This document shows positions 43,581-53,174 of a stretch of 64,000 nt of DNA, in pieces; positions within the stretch are counted from its first letter, which is position 1; the number at the start of each line of letters is the position of its first letter. The notes beneath the pieces are model-generated. The model worked only from the letters and a program-made list of their open reading frames with translations. It had not been told where the DNA came from and did not search any database. Source of the DNA: an uncultured Chitinophaga sp. (GTDB lineage: Bacteria; Bacteroidota; Bacteroidia; Chitinophagales; Chitinophagaceae). Both the position numbers and the translations under genes were made by a program. The stretch is from positions 1-64,000 of the forward strand of contig NZ_CALEJS010000032.1 of assembly GCF_937898475.1 (NCBI RefSeq), written 5' to 3'.

Positions 43581-43797
43581 ACAAACAATTGAATGTATTG
43601 GTAAAAAAATTACGGTTGATTAAATAATATGAAATATTTATGAGTAATAGTGAACACAATTTAAAAAAGTGTCTAAAAACATAAAATTTATTGAAATATG
43701 ATTTTTCGCAACGTATTTATTTTATGAAGGTTAGATAGTTATATAAATAATATTATTAATTCGTTGAACCTCATATAAATATTTGTAAGTTTATAAA

Positions 43798-46752
43798 ATG
43801 ATCAGGAAGTATTTACTACTACTGGGGCTCATCACTATATTCAGGACGGGACAAGCACAAAACGGGCTCCAGGCACCAACAGACAACACGTTACAAGACA
43901 AGGCAGTACAATGGGCAGACAGCGTTTTTAACTCTCTTACGCCGGAAGAACGCATTGCGCAGCTGATCATGATCAGGGCGCACTCCAACCTGGGACAGGA
44001 CCACATAGACAAGGTGGTAAGCGACGTACGCAACAATAAGGTAGGCGGTGTGATCTTTTTCCAGGGCGGACCGGTAAGGCAGGCATCATTGACCAATTAT
44101 TACCAATCCATCTCCAAAGTACCCCTGCTGGTTGCCATAGATGGGGAATGGGGCCTGGGCATGCGGCTGGACAGTGTGATCAGCCTGCCCCGCAACCTGA
44201 TGATAGGCGCCTTGCAAGATAGTACCCTGGCTTATGAGGCCGGACGCCTGCTGGCCAATCAGTGCCGTCGCCTGGGCATTCATATTGATTTTGCACCGGA
44301 CGTGGATGTGAACAACAATCCCAACAACCCGGTGATCAATGACCGCTCTTTTGGTGAAAACAAGTACCAGGTAGCCCGTATGGGCGTAGCCATGATCAAA
44401 GGCATGCAGGATGGCGGTATTATGGCCTGCGCCAAACATTTTCCCGGACATGGTGATACGGATGTAGATTCCCACCTGGACCTGCCGGTGATCGGCAAAT
44501 CACGCGCCGCACTCGACTCACTGGAGCTGTACCCCTTCAAAGAAGCCATCGACGCCGGTGTGGGATCTATTATGGTGGCCCACCTGTATGTGCCGGCTAT
44601 CGACAGGAAAGCCAATACGCCCACATCAATTTCATACAAGGCGGTTACAGACCTGCTGAAGGAAGAAATGGGCTTCAAAGGCCTGGTGGTAACAGATGCC
44701 CTTGAAATGAAGGGTATTGCCAAGTTCCATACAAACGGCGAAGAATCTTTACGGTCATTGCTGGCTGGCAATGATCTCATGATATTACCCTCTACCGCAA
44801 CAGGCAGCATACAGGCCATTATGCGCGGTATTAAAAGAGGCCAGATCTCCTGGGAAGAAGTGAACCGCCGTGTGAAAAAAGTGCTGCGGGCCAAATATAA
44901 CCTGGGCCTGAACAACCCACAGGTGATCGATACCGTTAACCTGACCAATGATCTGAACGCCCAAACGGACAGTTTACGCCGCCATATTGCACAGCAGGCC
45001 ATTACACTTCTAAGGAACGATAACCGCCTGATACCGTTCCAGCCATTTCCCCTGCGTAAACAGAAAATTGCCGTGGTAGCTGTTGGCGCAGATGCCAGCA
45101 ACAACTTTCTGCAAACGGTTAAACAATACCGGCCGGACGCAGATGTTTTTGTATTTACCAACCGGCAAACCATACATGAAGTGGCGCCACTGATGAACCG
45201 CCTGCAACGCGACTATAAGGCGGTGATCATCGGACTGCACAATTATAACCGGCGGCCAGCTAACAGCTTCGGCATCTCTGTAGCAGAAAAAGTGCTGATA
45301 GGACAGCTGCAGAAAGAAATGCCGACAGTAACAGTTGCCTTTGGCAATCCTTACGCCCTCCAGTATTTCTGCGAAGCGCCTGCTGTGGTAGCAGCTTATG
45401 AAGATGATGATATTACGCATAAAGCCGTTGCCGATCTGCTCTTCGGAAAGCTGGGCCCCAAAGGGAAGCTGCCCGTATCAGTATGCAATAACTTCCCTTC
45501 CGGCGCGGGTATCACTTATTCGCTACCCTCCTTCACAAACCTGCCTACGGTAGAACCGGAAGACGTTGGTATGCGTTCACTGATAATGACGCAGATAGAC
45601 GGGCTGGCAAAAAATATGATGGATAACGGAGCCGCCCCGGGTGGGCAGATACTGGCCATGAAAGACGGCAGGATCGTGTATAACAAATGTTTTGGTTACT
45701 ATGATTACAACCGTTGGGAGGAAGTCACCCCTGCATCTATATATGACCTGGCGTCTGTTACCAAAGTATGTGCTACCACCATATCGATCATGCGTTTGTA
45801 CGATGAAGGAAAACTGAACCTTGACGCAACGCTGGGTGATTATCTGCCCATGGTAAAGAACACCAACAAGGCAGGTTTGCGCGTACGGGACATATTACTG
45901 CACCAGGCAGGCCTGGTACCCTACATTCCCTTCTACCGCGAAACATTGAATACAGACGGCACGCCGGATACAGTACTATATCACAAACATGCGGATGCTA
46001 CCCACACAGTGCGTGTGGCAGAGAACATGTATATGGACAGCGCTTACCAGGCGATGATGTTCAAAAAAATACTGGACAGCAAGCTTAATTTACGCCAGGG
46101 ATACGTATACAGCGATCTGGACTTCATCTTCCTCGGGAAGATTGTAGAACAGCTTACAGGTAAGCGGCTGAACCAGTATGTAAAAGAAACCTTTTACGAC
46201 CCGCTTGGGCTGGGCACCACCGGCTTCCTGCCCAGGGAGCGGTTTCCTTTGCAACGGATAGTACCCACAGAACGTGAGCAGGTTTTCCGTATGCAGTTGT
46301 TGCGTGGAGATGTACATGATCCTGGCGCGGCAATGTTTGGTGGGGTAGCGGGCCATGCCGGTTTATTCTCGAATGCACATGACCTGGCCGTGATCATGCA
46401 GATGTTGCTGAATGGAGGACGGTACAATGATATCCAGTTCATTAAACCGGAAACGATCCGGTTATTTACCTCCTATGGCAGCTCGTACAGCCGGAGGGGT
46501 TTAGGTTTTGACAAGCCCGAAAGGGACAATGCGAAGAGAAAGGATCCTTATCCTTCGGCCAGTGCATCTTCCCTTACTTTCGGGCATACCGGGTTTACAG
46601 GTACTTGTATCTGGGTAGACCCGCAGTATAACCTGGTGTTCATTTTCCTGAGTAACCGGGTAAACCCAAGCGGCGGTACGAATCTTAAATTAAGCACCAT
46701 GCATATTCGCGAGAATGTGATGGAAGTGCTTTATAAAGCAATGGTAAAGTAA
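43798..46752 (+). CDS. GH3 (NagZ-like beta-N-acetylhexosaminidase) fused to a class C beta-lactamase-type serine hydrolase
   Basis: The 984-residue exported protein has a signal peptide (ends TGQAQ, about residue 21). The GH3 domain carries the NagZ signature KHFPGHGD at 213-220 with the D224-S225-H226 general acid/base element and the likely nucleophile D300 (VVTDALEM). A GH3 C-terminal domain follows. From about residue 590 comes a beta-lactamase/DD-peptidase domain with S653-V-T-K656, a YSD motif and HTG near the C-terminus. It could cut muropeptides at the GlcNAc bond and act on stem peptides or esters. Similar fusions occur in Bacteroidota. It is monocistronic. Confidence 0.92.
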   Translation: MIRKYLLLLGLITIFRTGQAQNGLQAPTDNTLQDKAVQWADSVFNSLTPEERIAQLIMIRAHSNLGQDHIDKVVSDVRNNKVGGVIFFQGGPVRQASLTNYYQSISKVPLLVAIDGEWGLGMRLDSVISLPRNLMIGALQDSTLAYEAGRLLANQCRRLGIHIDFAPDVDVNNNPNNPVINDRSFGENKYQVARMGVAMIKGMQDGGIMACAKHFPGHGDTDVDSHLDLPVIGKSRAALDSLELYPFKEAIDAGVGSIMVAHLYVPAIDRKANTPTSISYKAVTDLLKEEMGFKGLVVTDALEMKGIAKFHTNGEESLRSLLAGNDLMILPSTATGSIQAIMRGIKRGQISWEEVNRRVKKVLRAKYNLGLNNPQVIDTVNLTNDLNAQTDSLRRHIAQQAITLLRNDNRLIPFQPFPLRKQKIAVVAVGADASNNFLQTVKQYRPDADVFVFTNRQTIHEVAPLMNRLQRDYKAVIIGLHNYNRRPANSFGISVAEKVLIGQLQKEMPTVTVAFGNPYALQYFCEAPAVVAAYEDDDITHKAVADLLFGKLGPKGKLPVSVCNNFPSGAGITYSLPSFTNLPTVEPEDVGMRSLIMTQIDGLAKNMMDNGAAPGGQILAMKDGRIVYNKCFGYYDYNRWEEVTPASIYDLASVTKVCATTISIMRLYDEGKLNLDATLGDYLPMVKNTNKAGLRVRDILLHQAGLVPYIPFYRETLNTDGTPDTVLYHKHADATHTVRVAENMYMDSAYQAMMFKKILDSKLNLRQGYVYSDLDFIFLGKIVEQLTGKRLNQYVKETFYDPLGLGTTGFLPRERFPLQRIVPTEREQVFRMQLLRGDVHDPGAAMFGGVAGHAGLFSNAHDLAVIMQMLLNGGRYNDIQFIKPETIRLFTSYGSSYSRRGLGFDKPERDNAKRKDPYPSASASSLTFGHTGFTGTCIWVDPQYNLVFIFLSNRVNPSGGTNLKLSTMHIRENVMEVLYKAMVK

Positions 46753-46765
46753 AGACATTATTATC

Positions 46766-46810
46766 AAACAGGATAGGCCGTACGATTACTGTACAGATCC
46801 TATCCTGTTT
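46766..46810. terminator. Bidirectional hairpin between convergent genes, covering a stop codon
   Basis: A perfect 12-bp stem (AAACAGGATAGG / CCTATCCTGTTT) has a 21-nt loop. The right arm lies inside the last codons of the convergent small secreted protein gene, whose stop is in the loop. Confidence 0.65.
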
Positions 46811-47214
46811 ACAGCCAGTTCAGTTCTGATCCCGATTGTTTTCTCCGCAATCTTATCTCTGCCATTCCTTAGTTCGAAAGTGTAATCGCCATCTTCCAGG
46901 CTTTGCAGGTTATAACGGCCCACATATACAGGCGTAGCAGGGATCACTTCGCGATGCAGCACATTGGCATTCTTATCTTTGATCATTAATACAACTTTTT
47001 CTGCTGTTGCGTTCTCAAGTCTCAGGCGAAACACCAGGGAATCGCCGCCTGAACGGGTGAGGTTTACTTTAAAACGGACAGGTGCTTCTTTCGTTACGGC
47101 ATGTGATAAGGTCTTGTTTACGGCGGGGCCGTTATAGGCTAAAACGTTGTGCTGAGCCCTGGAGGCGGTGGTAAGCATCATTGCAGCAGCTGCAATAATG
47201 ATAGTTCTGGGCAT
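46786..47214 (-). CDS. Small secreted protein of unknown function
   Basis: The ATG at 47214 gives 142 residues with a clean signal peptide ending SRAQ; the frame can extend three codons to 47223. The mature part looks like one beta-sandwich (VRFKVNLTRSGGDSLVFRLRLENATAEKVVLMIKDKNANVLHREVI) ending in a fibronectin- or sorting-like strand region. I recognise no named family. It probably acts in the periplasm or on the surface. It stands alone between the GH3 fusion and a patatin gene. Confidence 0.7.
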   Translation of the reverse strand: MPRTIIIAAAAMMLTTASRAQHNVLAYNGPAVNKTLSHAVTKEAPVRFKVNLTRSGGDSLVFRLRLENATAEKVVLMIKDKNANVLHREVIPATPVYVGRYNLQSLEDGDYTFELRNGRDKIAEKTIGIRTELAVNRIGSVQ

Positions 47215-47370
47215 GTTATACATGACATTAAGTTTTTTAAAGTTCGTGTTAATGGGGCAGTATATTAGCTAATACCTAATGCCTTTGTTTTGTTGCCGCA
47301 AAGATCCGGCGCCGGCGTTAACAGAATATTACGCGTTCGTTAAGAGAAAGTGAAAATCTGATAAGGGCAT

Positions 47371-49647
47371 TTACATGCCTCTGCCCAGTTCTGACACATC
47401 GCCTGCAGGCAGATTGAAATTATTGCGGACCCATTTTACCAGGGAATCCAGTCGGGGATAGTGGTCCAGCCGGTTGTTCATCCGTCGTAGCGTGGTGTCT
47501 GAAATGGCCCAGTTCATAGGGTATACACTACTGTCATTCTTTTCATACAGGGAGATGGGAAAATAGGTAGTATCCTTATTGAGTTCTCCAAGGTAGCGGA
47601 TGAGGCGGAGATTGTTAACAACAGTTTGCGTATTATAAGAACCTATCAGTGTTTGCACCGGAGAGAAAAGATCATTTACTACCGGGTGTACTTTTCTCAG
47701 CACCAGCGGGTCTTGCCGGCCATTGGTAATATGGATCACATACCAGCGCAGTTTATCAGCCAGCTGCAAAGTACGCAGACGCGGATAGCGGCTGTACCAG
47801 CTGCTGTCGTTGGACCATTGATGTAACTGCATAATCATTTCATGCACCGCCCCGGCGCCGGAATTGTCGAAATAGCCGCCGTCTACAAAGTAATTATTTC
47901 CAATGCGGCCTGCAGGGTTTATGTAAGGAAAGCGTGCACCTAATATAACGGCTGTGCTTAAACGGATATCCTGTCCGGGTTCCAGCAGGTCCAGCACATC
48001 TATCCTTTTACCAAAGATGGTAGAGTCTATGATGATATTGCTTACCAGTCCCGGTGCACCGTCCTGCATGCGCGTGGTGTTCAGGTGTAAGATCGGCAGC
48101 TTGTAGGCGCTATCTCCGCGTCGTGCAATCAGGCCTGACATCAACTGCATGAAAGATCGGCCAATGATAATGGAATCCGGTGCTGCATGCTCTGTTGCAT
48201 ACTCCAGTGCTGCTGCGCGGTCATAAATGAAGGGAAAGGGGAATACCGGCCGGAACATATCGGGCCCCATCATACGGGCCAGGGTATAGGTCAGGAAATC
48301 ACTTTTAAGGTATTCCTTTGCTTCCTGCTGAAGCGTATGTCCCGTCTGGTAGATACTGTCGCGCTGCTGCAGCAGGCAAAAGAATGCACTGTTGCCCATG
48401 CTGCCACCTGATTCCCCAGAAAGGCAGAGCAGATGCCTGGAAAAACGCCTGTCAGATGCTTCTTCCAGGCGGGTAAGCACGGCTGCCGTCCAGTAGCCGG
48501 AGCGGGAAGCACCGCCATCCGCCAATACAAAGAAAACTGGATAGATACTGTCCCGCCGGATTTCTGTTTCCCGCTGCTGCAGCCATTGCACAAAAAACTC
48601 TTCCAGGTGCTGGCGTTCGTCAAACACTTTTTCGGTACTGTTACGGTGCTTGTAAATGCGTACGTTGTGTGGTTCAAACAAATAACCGATTATTACCACC
48701 AGTACAATATATACCACGGTAAAGTTGATACCGGACAATATAGAAAGCAGGGATATGATATTGGCAAAACCCAGTAACACACCCAATCCCAGCAGCGCAA
48801 ACGAGAAGCTGCCAATGCTGTTGGCAAACGGCAGATAAAAAATAGCGGTGAAATAACAGATGGCTGCTATCAGGCTGATGCCGTTAAAGATAGCGAAGAG
48901 CAGGGCTTCTTCCGGTCTGCGTGTTTGTGCACTGCCGGCGTCGTTCCACACTTTTTCGAGGAAGCGTGTAAAGAAGGGTGATCGCAGCCATCTCGTATTC
49001 AGCAGGTTAAGTTTGGCGCGGTTATTTATCAGGAAGAGGCAGGCATACTGCATCCAGCAGATGCCCGTTACAAGCGAAGAAGGGGTATTGATCCATCCGC
49101 AAAGCAATATTGCGCCAAACACAGATACCAGTAGCCATGTACATACCTGTAGCAGCTGGTTGCGCGCTGCCAGCCGGTTGCCCCATACCTTCATCAGCTG
49201 CGATGCGGATGCATACAGTGCGATATGCAGCAGCGTGATGACCGGCAGCAGTGCCCCTGGCCGTTTACCAATACCAGAGGGGGCCTGCAGAATGGCCAAG
49301 CCTACCACGGTAAAACAAAGGAAGCCCAGGAGGCCGGGCAGGTGTTTCAGGAACACCGGTTCCCATCCTACGGGGAACCAGTTAAAGCGCTGGTTCTTCC
49401 TGAATGCCAGTATGCGGCCGGAATACCAGTTCACATAGGCCCAGAAAAAAAGCATCAGCAGCAGAACAATTCCACTCCAGCGGGTTTCAGTAGCCTTCAG
49501 GATCATGTCTGTTCCCTGGGGTAACCACCAGAAACACCAGGCTGCCAGCAACAGCAACACAATAGCGGCCGCAAATACAATAAAGATGCGCAGGTAAACA
49601 GACAGCTGTAACAGCAGGCGTATGATCATTTTTCCCGGTGGGAGCAT
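47371..49647 (-). CDS. Membrane-anchored patatin-like phospholipase (first of two)
   Basis: The 758-residue protein has eight or nine predicted membrane helices in residues 15-325. A C-terminal patatin-like domain follows. The oxyanion-type glycine run is LADGGASRSGYW, the nucleophile elbow is GESGG with S413, and the catalytic aspartate is in VDGGYFDNSGAG. This Ser-Asp dyad hydrolyses acyl esters of lipids, here presumably from the cytoplasmic membrane face. A start at 49629 is an alternative. A second protein of the same layout lies at 50910, beyond ctaA. Substrate and biological role are unknown. Confidence 0.83.
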   Translation of the reverse strand: MLPPGKMIIRLLLQLSVYLRIFIVFAAAIVLLLLAAWCFWWLPQGTDMILKATETRWSGIVLLLMLFFWAYVNWYSGRILAFRKNQRFNWFPVGWEPVFLKHLPGLLGFLCFTVVGLAILQAPSGIGKRPGALLPVITLLHIALYASASQLMKVWGNRLAARNQLLQVCTWLLVSVFGAILLCGWINTPSSLVTGICWMQYACLFLINNRAKLNLLNTRWLRSPFFTRFLEKVWNDAGSAQTRRPEEALLFAIFNGISLIAAICYFTAIFYLPFANSIGSFSFALLGLGVLLGFANIISLLSILSGINFTVVYIVLVVIIGYLFEPHNVRIYKHRNSTEKVFDERQHLEEFFVQWLQQRETEIRRDSIYPVFFVLADGGASRSGYWTAAVLTRLEEASDRRFSRHLLCLSGESGGSMGNSAFFCLLQQRDSIYQTGHTLQQEAKEYLKSDFLTYTLARMMGPDMFRPVFPFPFIYDRAAALEYATEHAAPDSIIIGRSFMQLMSGLIARRGDSAYKLPILHLNTTRMQDGAPGLVSNIIIDSTIFGKRIDVLDLLEPGQDIRLSTAVILGARFPYINPAGRIGNNYFVDGGYFDNSGAGAVHEMIMQLHQWSNDSSWYSRYPRLRTLQLADKLRWYVIHITNGRQDPLVLRKVHPVVNDLFSPVQTLIGSYNTQTVVNNLRLIRYLGELNKDTTYFPISLYEKNDSSVYPMNWAISDTTLRRMNNRLDHYPRLDSLVKWVRNNFNLPAGDVSELGRGM

Positions 49648-49744
49648 AGCATTTATGCACTGAGGCTGAAATTTAATGAAACAATTCCGGATTTTTGATG
49701 ATAAGACTCAGTCTGAACAGCACGCTACCAATTGTAAACTTCCC

Positions 49745-49752
49745 TAATTTTG
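49745..49752 (+). promoter_or_regulatory. Putative -7 box (TAATTTTG) of ctaA
   Basis: TAATTTTG fits TAnnTTTG and ends 8 nt before the chosen ctaA start. This supports the ATG at 49761 over upstream starts, although no -33 TTG is at the right spacing. Confidence 0.45.
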
Positions 49753-49760
49753 CAGCGGTT

Positions 49761-50828
49761 ATGGAAAAAAACGCATTGCAGCAGCACCGTCCTGTAGCCA
49801 TCTGGCTTTTTACAGGCGTGGGGATGGTCATCATACAGGTATTATTGGGGGGTATTACCAGGCTCACCGGTTCCGGCCTTTCTATTACTGAATGGCAGCC
49901 TATCCTTGGTGCATTGCCCCCTATGACAGAACAGGCCTGGCAGGCTGCTTTTGACAAATACAAGGAGATAGCACAGTTCAAATATGTGAACAGCCATTTT
50001 ACACTGGCCGATTTTAAGTCCATTTATTTCTGGGAGTGGCTGCACCGCGACTGGGCCCGCCTGATGGGACTTGTATTTGCACTGCCATTTATTTATTTCG
50101 TGGCCAAACAGAAGATAGGACGGTCTATGGTACAGCCTATGCTGATCCTCTTTCTGCTGGGTGCATTGCAGGGCGCCATCGGCTGGATCATGGTAAAGAG
50201 CGGCCTGAATGAAGAGAACCTGTATGTGAGCCATATACGTTTGGCCGTACACTTTATTGCGGCCCTGCTGTTGCTCTGCTATGTGTTGTGGTTTGCGCTT
50301 AAAATAAGTACGCCGGCTAAAGACCTGGTTTATACACCATCGCTGCGTAAACTGAATATCTGGCTGCTGGTACTTTTAACGCTGCAGCTGGTATACGGTG
50401 CTTTTATGGCGGGCCTGCACGCGGCACTGGCCGCAAGTACCTGGCCGGATATCAACGGTATGTGGTGGCCGGCCGGAATGTTTCGCCAGGGAGGATTTTT
50501 TACAGATATCGTTCATAACCAGATCACCATACAGTTCATTCACCGCGGACTGGCTTACCTGATCAGTATACTGGTAGCCATATGGTGGTGGAAAGCCGCC
50601 CAGACGCCGGTATTCTGCCGTTTGCACCGTATCCGCTACCTGCCATTACTGCTGGTGCTGTTGCAGGTATTACTGGGAGTGCTCACCGTGATGAACAGCC
50701 AGGTAAAAATACCCATGCTGATGGCTATTCTGCACCAGTTTACCGGCATGCTGCTCTTGCTGGCGCTGGTGTGGACGTTGTTTTTAAGTAACGGAAAAGC
50801 CCCTGCCACCGCTAAGATAGCAGGCTGA
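49761..50828 (+). CDS. ctaA: Heme A synthase (COX15/CtaA)
   Basis: The ATG at 49761 gives 355 residues; the upstream part of the frame overlaps the promoter box. Eight membrane helices are predicted. The COX15 signature GGITRLTGSGLSITEWQPILGALPP lies near residues 28-52, and heme-ligand histidines occur in WLHRDWARLMG, VSHIRLAVHF, FIHRGLAYL and LHQFTGM. It converts heme O to heme A for aa3-type oxidases. The usual ctaB and cytochrome oxidase genes are absent. The two flanking genes are patatin-like proteins. Confidence 0.93.
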   Translation: MEKNALQQHRPVAIWLFTGVGMVIIQVLLGGITRLTGSGLSITEWQPILGALPPMTEQAWQAAFDKYKEIAQFKYVNSHFTLADFKSIYFWEWLHRDWARLMGLVFALPFIYFVAKQKIGRSMVQPMLILFLLGALQGAIGWIMVKSGLNEENLYVSHIRLAVHFIAALLLLCYVLWFALKISTPAKDLVYTPSLRKLNIWLLVLLTLQLVYGAFMAGLHAALAASTWPDINGMWWPAGMFRQGGFFTDIVHNQITIQFIHRGLAYLISILVAIWWWKAAQTPVFCRLHRIRYLPLLLVLLQVLLGVLTVMNSQVKIPMLMAILHQFTGMLLLLALVWTLFLSNGKAPATAKIAG

Positions 50829-50860
50829 TAACTTACGACTATTTTTCGTAAGTTTATCAG
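50825..50860 (+). other. Hairpin covering the ctaA stop codon
   Basis: Arms CTGATAACTTACGA and TCGTAAGTTTATCAG pair over 14 bp with one bulged A and a 7-nt loop. There is no U-tract. It may be a weak terminator or an mRNA end-protecting structure between ctaA and the second patatin gene. Confidence 0.5.
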
Positions 50861-50909
50861 TAATTGCCCGTTGGATGCCGTCATCCCTCCGGCACAAACT
50901 ATCTTGCAC

Positions 50910-53174
50910 GTGAAAGTGAAATTACTGCTGGTAAAAATTTACTATTCTTTCCCTATCCAGCTCCTGCTGTTACATTTCCGTAAGTACCAGGTGTTGCTCA
51001 TATTCTGGGCTATACTTTTCAGCACCATTAACGGGGGCTTTGCCAAAGTGTTCGGTGGCGACGCCCTGTTCCTGGCGCCGGAGTACCTGGGGAAAGTGAA
51101 TTTTTACAGCACCACTATACTGGGCCTGGCCACTGGGTTCTTTACCATGAGCTGGAATATTACCACTTTTATACTGCATACGGGGCGCTTTAAATTCCTG
51201 GCTACCACTTCTCAGCCATTTTTCAGGTATTGCCTGAACAACTCCCTGATTCCCCTCACCTTCGTGATATGCGTGCTGATCCGCGGCTGGGAATACCAGC
51301 GGTACCAGCAACTGAGCACCGTACCGGAAATACTTTTATTGGCAGAAGGGTTTATCTGCGGCCTGCTGTTCGTGATCTTTTTTTCCTTCTTCTACTTTTT
51401 TAACGCAGATAAAAACATCAGCCGTCGCCTGGAGCGAAAGTTTGGCAGTCCCCGCAACTTTTTGCGTATGGTGCTGAAACCCACCCAGGAGCGCGATGAA
51501 AATGCTCTGCCGGTACACAATTATTTTTCTTCGCCGTTCATGATACGCCGGGCCCGAAATGTGGATCACTATAACAAGCATTACCTGGACAGCATCCTGA
51601 AGCAGCACCACTTTGCATCTATGATCACGGTGGGCGCCGCGTTGGTGTTCCTGGTGATCCTGGCCTTCCTGATGGATTACAACGTTTGCCGCATCCCGGC
51701 GGGCGCCAGCGTAATGGTGTTCTTTGCTTTCCTGATAGGAGTGGCCGGCGCCTATGCCTACCTGTTGCAAACCTGGGCCATCCCGGCTTTGCTGGTGATG
51801 ATGTTCCTCCTGAACTGGATGACGGTAAATAACCTGATCGACAACCGCAATAAAGCTTACGGGCTTAACTATCATCAGAAAAAACAACGGCCGGAATATA
51901 ACGTAGCATCCTTACAGCAGTTCTTTTCAGCAGAACTGGCGCAGAAAGACCGGGAACATACCCTGCAGATCCTGGAGCGGTGGAAATCCAGGTTTCCCCG
52001 CGGGCACAAGCCCAAACTGGTGGTAATGAATTTCAGCGGAGGCGGCGTGCGGTCCGCCACCTGGAGCATGAACGTACTACAACACCTGGATGCGATGATG
52101 AACGGCGAGCTGATGAAGCATACCATGTTAATGACCGGGGCCTCCGGCGGCATGATTGGCGCATCCTATTACCGGGAGCTGTATTACCGGAAACAGCAGG
52201 GCGAAGCCATCAATATCTACGACAGCGTTTATACCGAGCGTATCTCACGGGACCTGCTCAACTCTGTTTTTTCTGCTATGGCCGTGAATGATTTTATCAC
52301 GCCTTTCAGAGAGTTCCACATTGGGGAGAACCATTATGGAAAAGACCGGGGATATTACTTTGAAAAACAACTGAACGAGAATACAGATCATGTGCTGCAG
52401 AAAACACTGAAAGACTACCGCGAACCGGAGCAGCAGGCCCTGATCCCCATGCTGATCTGGAATGCCACCATTAATGCAGATGGCCGCCGCCTGATGATCT
52501 CGCCGCAGCCGATCAGCTATCTGTGTGCGCCGGAATACCTGCATCCAACCCGGCCCCTGCGCGATGTGGACGCCGTAGATTTTGGACAGTACTTTGCGTC
52601 ACAGCAAGCGCTGGATTTGCAGATCAGCAGCGCCATCCGCATGTGTGCCACTTTTCCCTATGTACTGCCAAACGTCTTCCTGCCCAGCAATCCCATTGTG
52701 GATGTAATGGACGCCGGTATCCGCGACAATTTCGGACAGGAAACCACCCTGCGTTTTCTCTATAATTTCCGGCACTGGATCAACGAAAATACCAGCGGCA
52801 TTGTGTACATACAGGTGCGCGACACCCGTAAGAATGATATCCAGCCTATCAAAAAACAAAAAGACCTGGGAGACCTGGTCTTTGAACCGCTGTTCACCAT
52901 GCAGCAGCACTGGAGCGCCATGCAGGATTTTGAGCAGGATAACCAGGTGAATTACATAGAAGGCTATTTCCCGGGTAAGTTTCACCGGGTTATTTTCCAG
53001 TATGTTCCCCAGCGGGAAGATAAGGCGGCGGCGCTTAGCTGGCACCTTACCTCCCGGGAAAAGATGGATATTGCCGGTGCGGTGAACAACCCCGGTAACC
53101 AGGCCGGATTTGACTATATTCTCCGTTTAATGCGAATGACTAATCCTGCTTCAGGAAGTTCAGCAAAGCGCTAA
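50910..53174 (+). CDS. Membrane-anchored patatin-like phospholipase (second of two)
   Basis: No ATG start is visible near the front. I chose the GTG at 50910 (754 residues); a TTG at 50871 would add 13. The N-terminal part holds about seven membrane helices, then a patatin-like domain. Visible elements are the oxyanion run NFSGGGVRSATWSM, the nucleophile elbow GASGG (S412 in this numbering) and the aspartate in VMDAGIRDNFGQE. The layout mirrors the protein at 47371, but the sequences differ strongly. It follows ctaA by 81 nt on the same strand and overlaps the convergent alpha/beta hydrolase gene by 35 nt. The role is unknown. Confidence 0.82.
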   Translation: MKVKLLLVKIYYSFPIQLLLLHFRKYQVLLIFWAILFSTINGGFAKVFGGDALFLAPEYLGKVNFYSTTILGLATGFFTMSWNITTFILHTGRFKFLATTSQPFFRYCLNNSLIPLTFVICVLIRGWEYQRYQQLSTVPEILLLAEGFICGLLFVIFFSFFYFFNADKNISRRLERKFGSPRNFLRMVLKPTQERDENALPVHNYFSSPFMIRRARNVDHYNKHYLDSILKQHHFASMITVGAALVFLVILAFLMDYNVCRIPAGASVMVFFAFLIGVAGAYAYLLQTWAIPALLVMMFLLNWMTVNNLIDNRNKAYGLNYHQKKQRPEYNVASLQQFFSAELAQKDREHTLQILERWKSRFPRGHKPKLVVMNFSGGGVRSATWSMNVLQHLDAMMNGELMKHTMLMTGASGGMIGASYYRELYYRKQQGEAINIYDSVYTERISRDLLNSVFSAMAVNDFITPFREFHIGENHYGKDRGYYFEKQLNENTDHVLQKTLKDYREPEQQALIPMLIWNATINADGRRLMISPQPISYLCAPEYLHPTRPLRDVDAVDFGQYFASQQALDLQISSAIRMCATFPYVLPNVFLPSNPIVDVMDAGIRDNFGQETTLRFLYNFRHWINENTSGIVYIQVRDTRKNDIQPIKKQKDLGDLVFEPLFTMQQHWSAMQDFEQDNQVNYIEGYFPGKFHRVIFQYVPQREDKAAALSWHLTSREKMDIAGAVNNPGNQAGFDYILRLMRMTNPASGSSAKR

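Noticed and set aside
47371..53174. Patatin genes as CBASS effectors
   Set aside because: No cyclic-nucleotide synthase or accessory genes are nearby and the N-terminal membrane bundles are unlike CBASS patatins.
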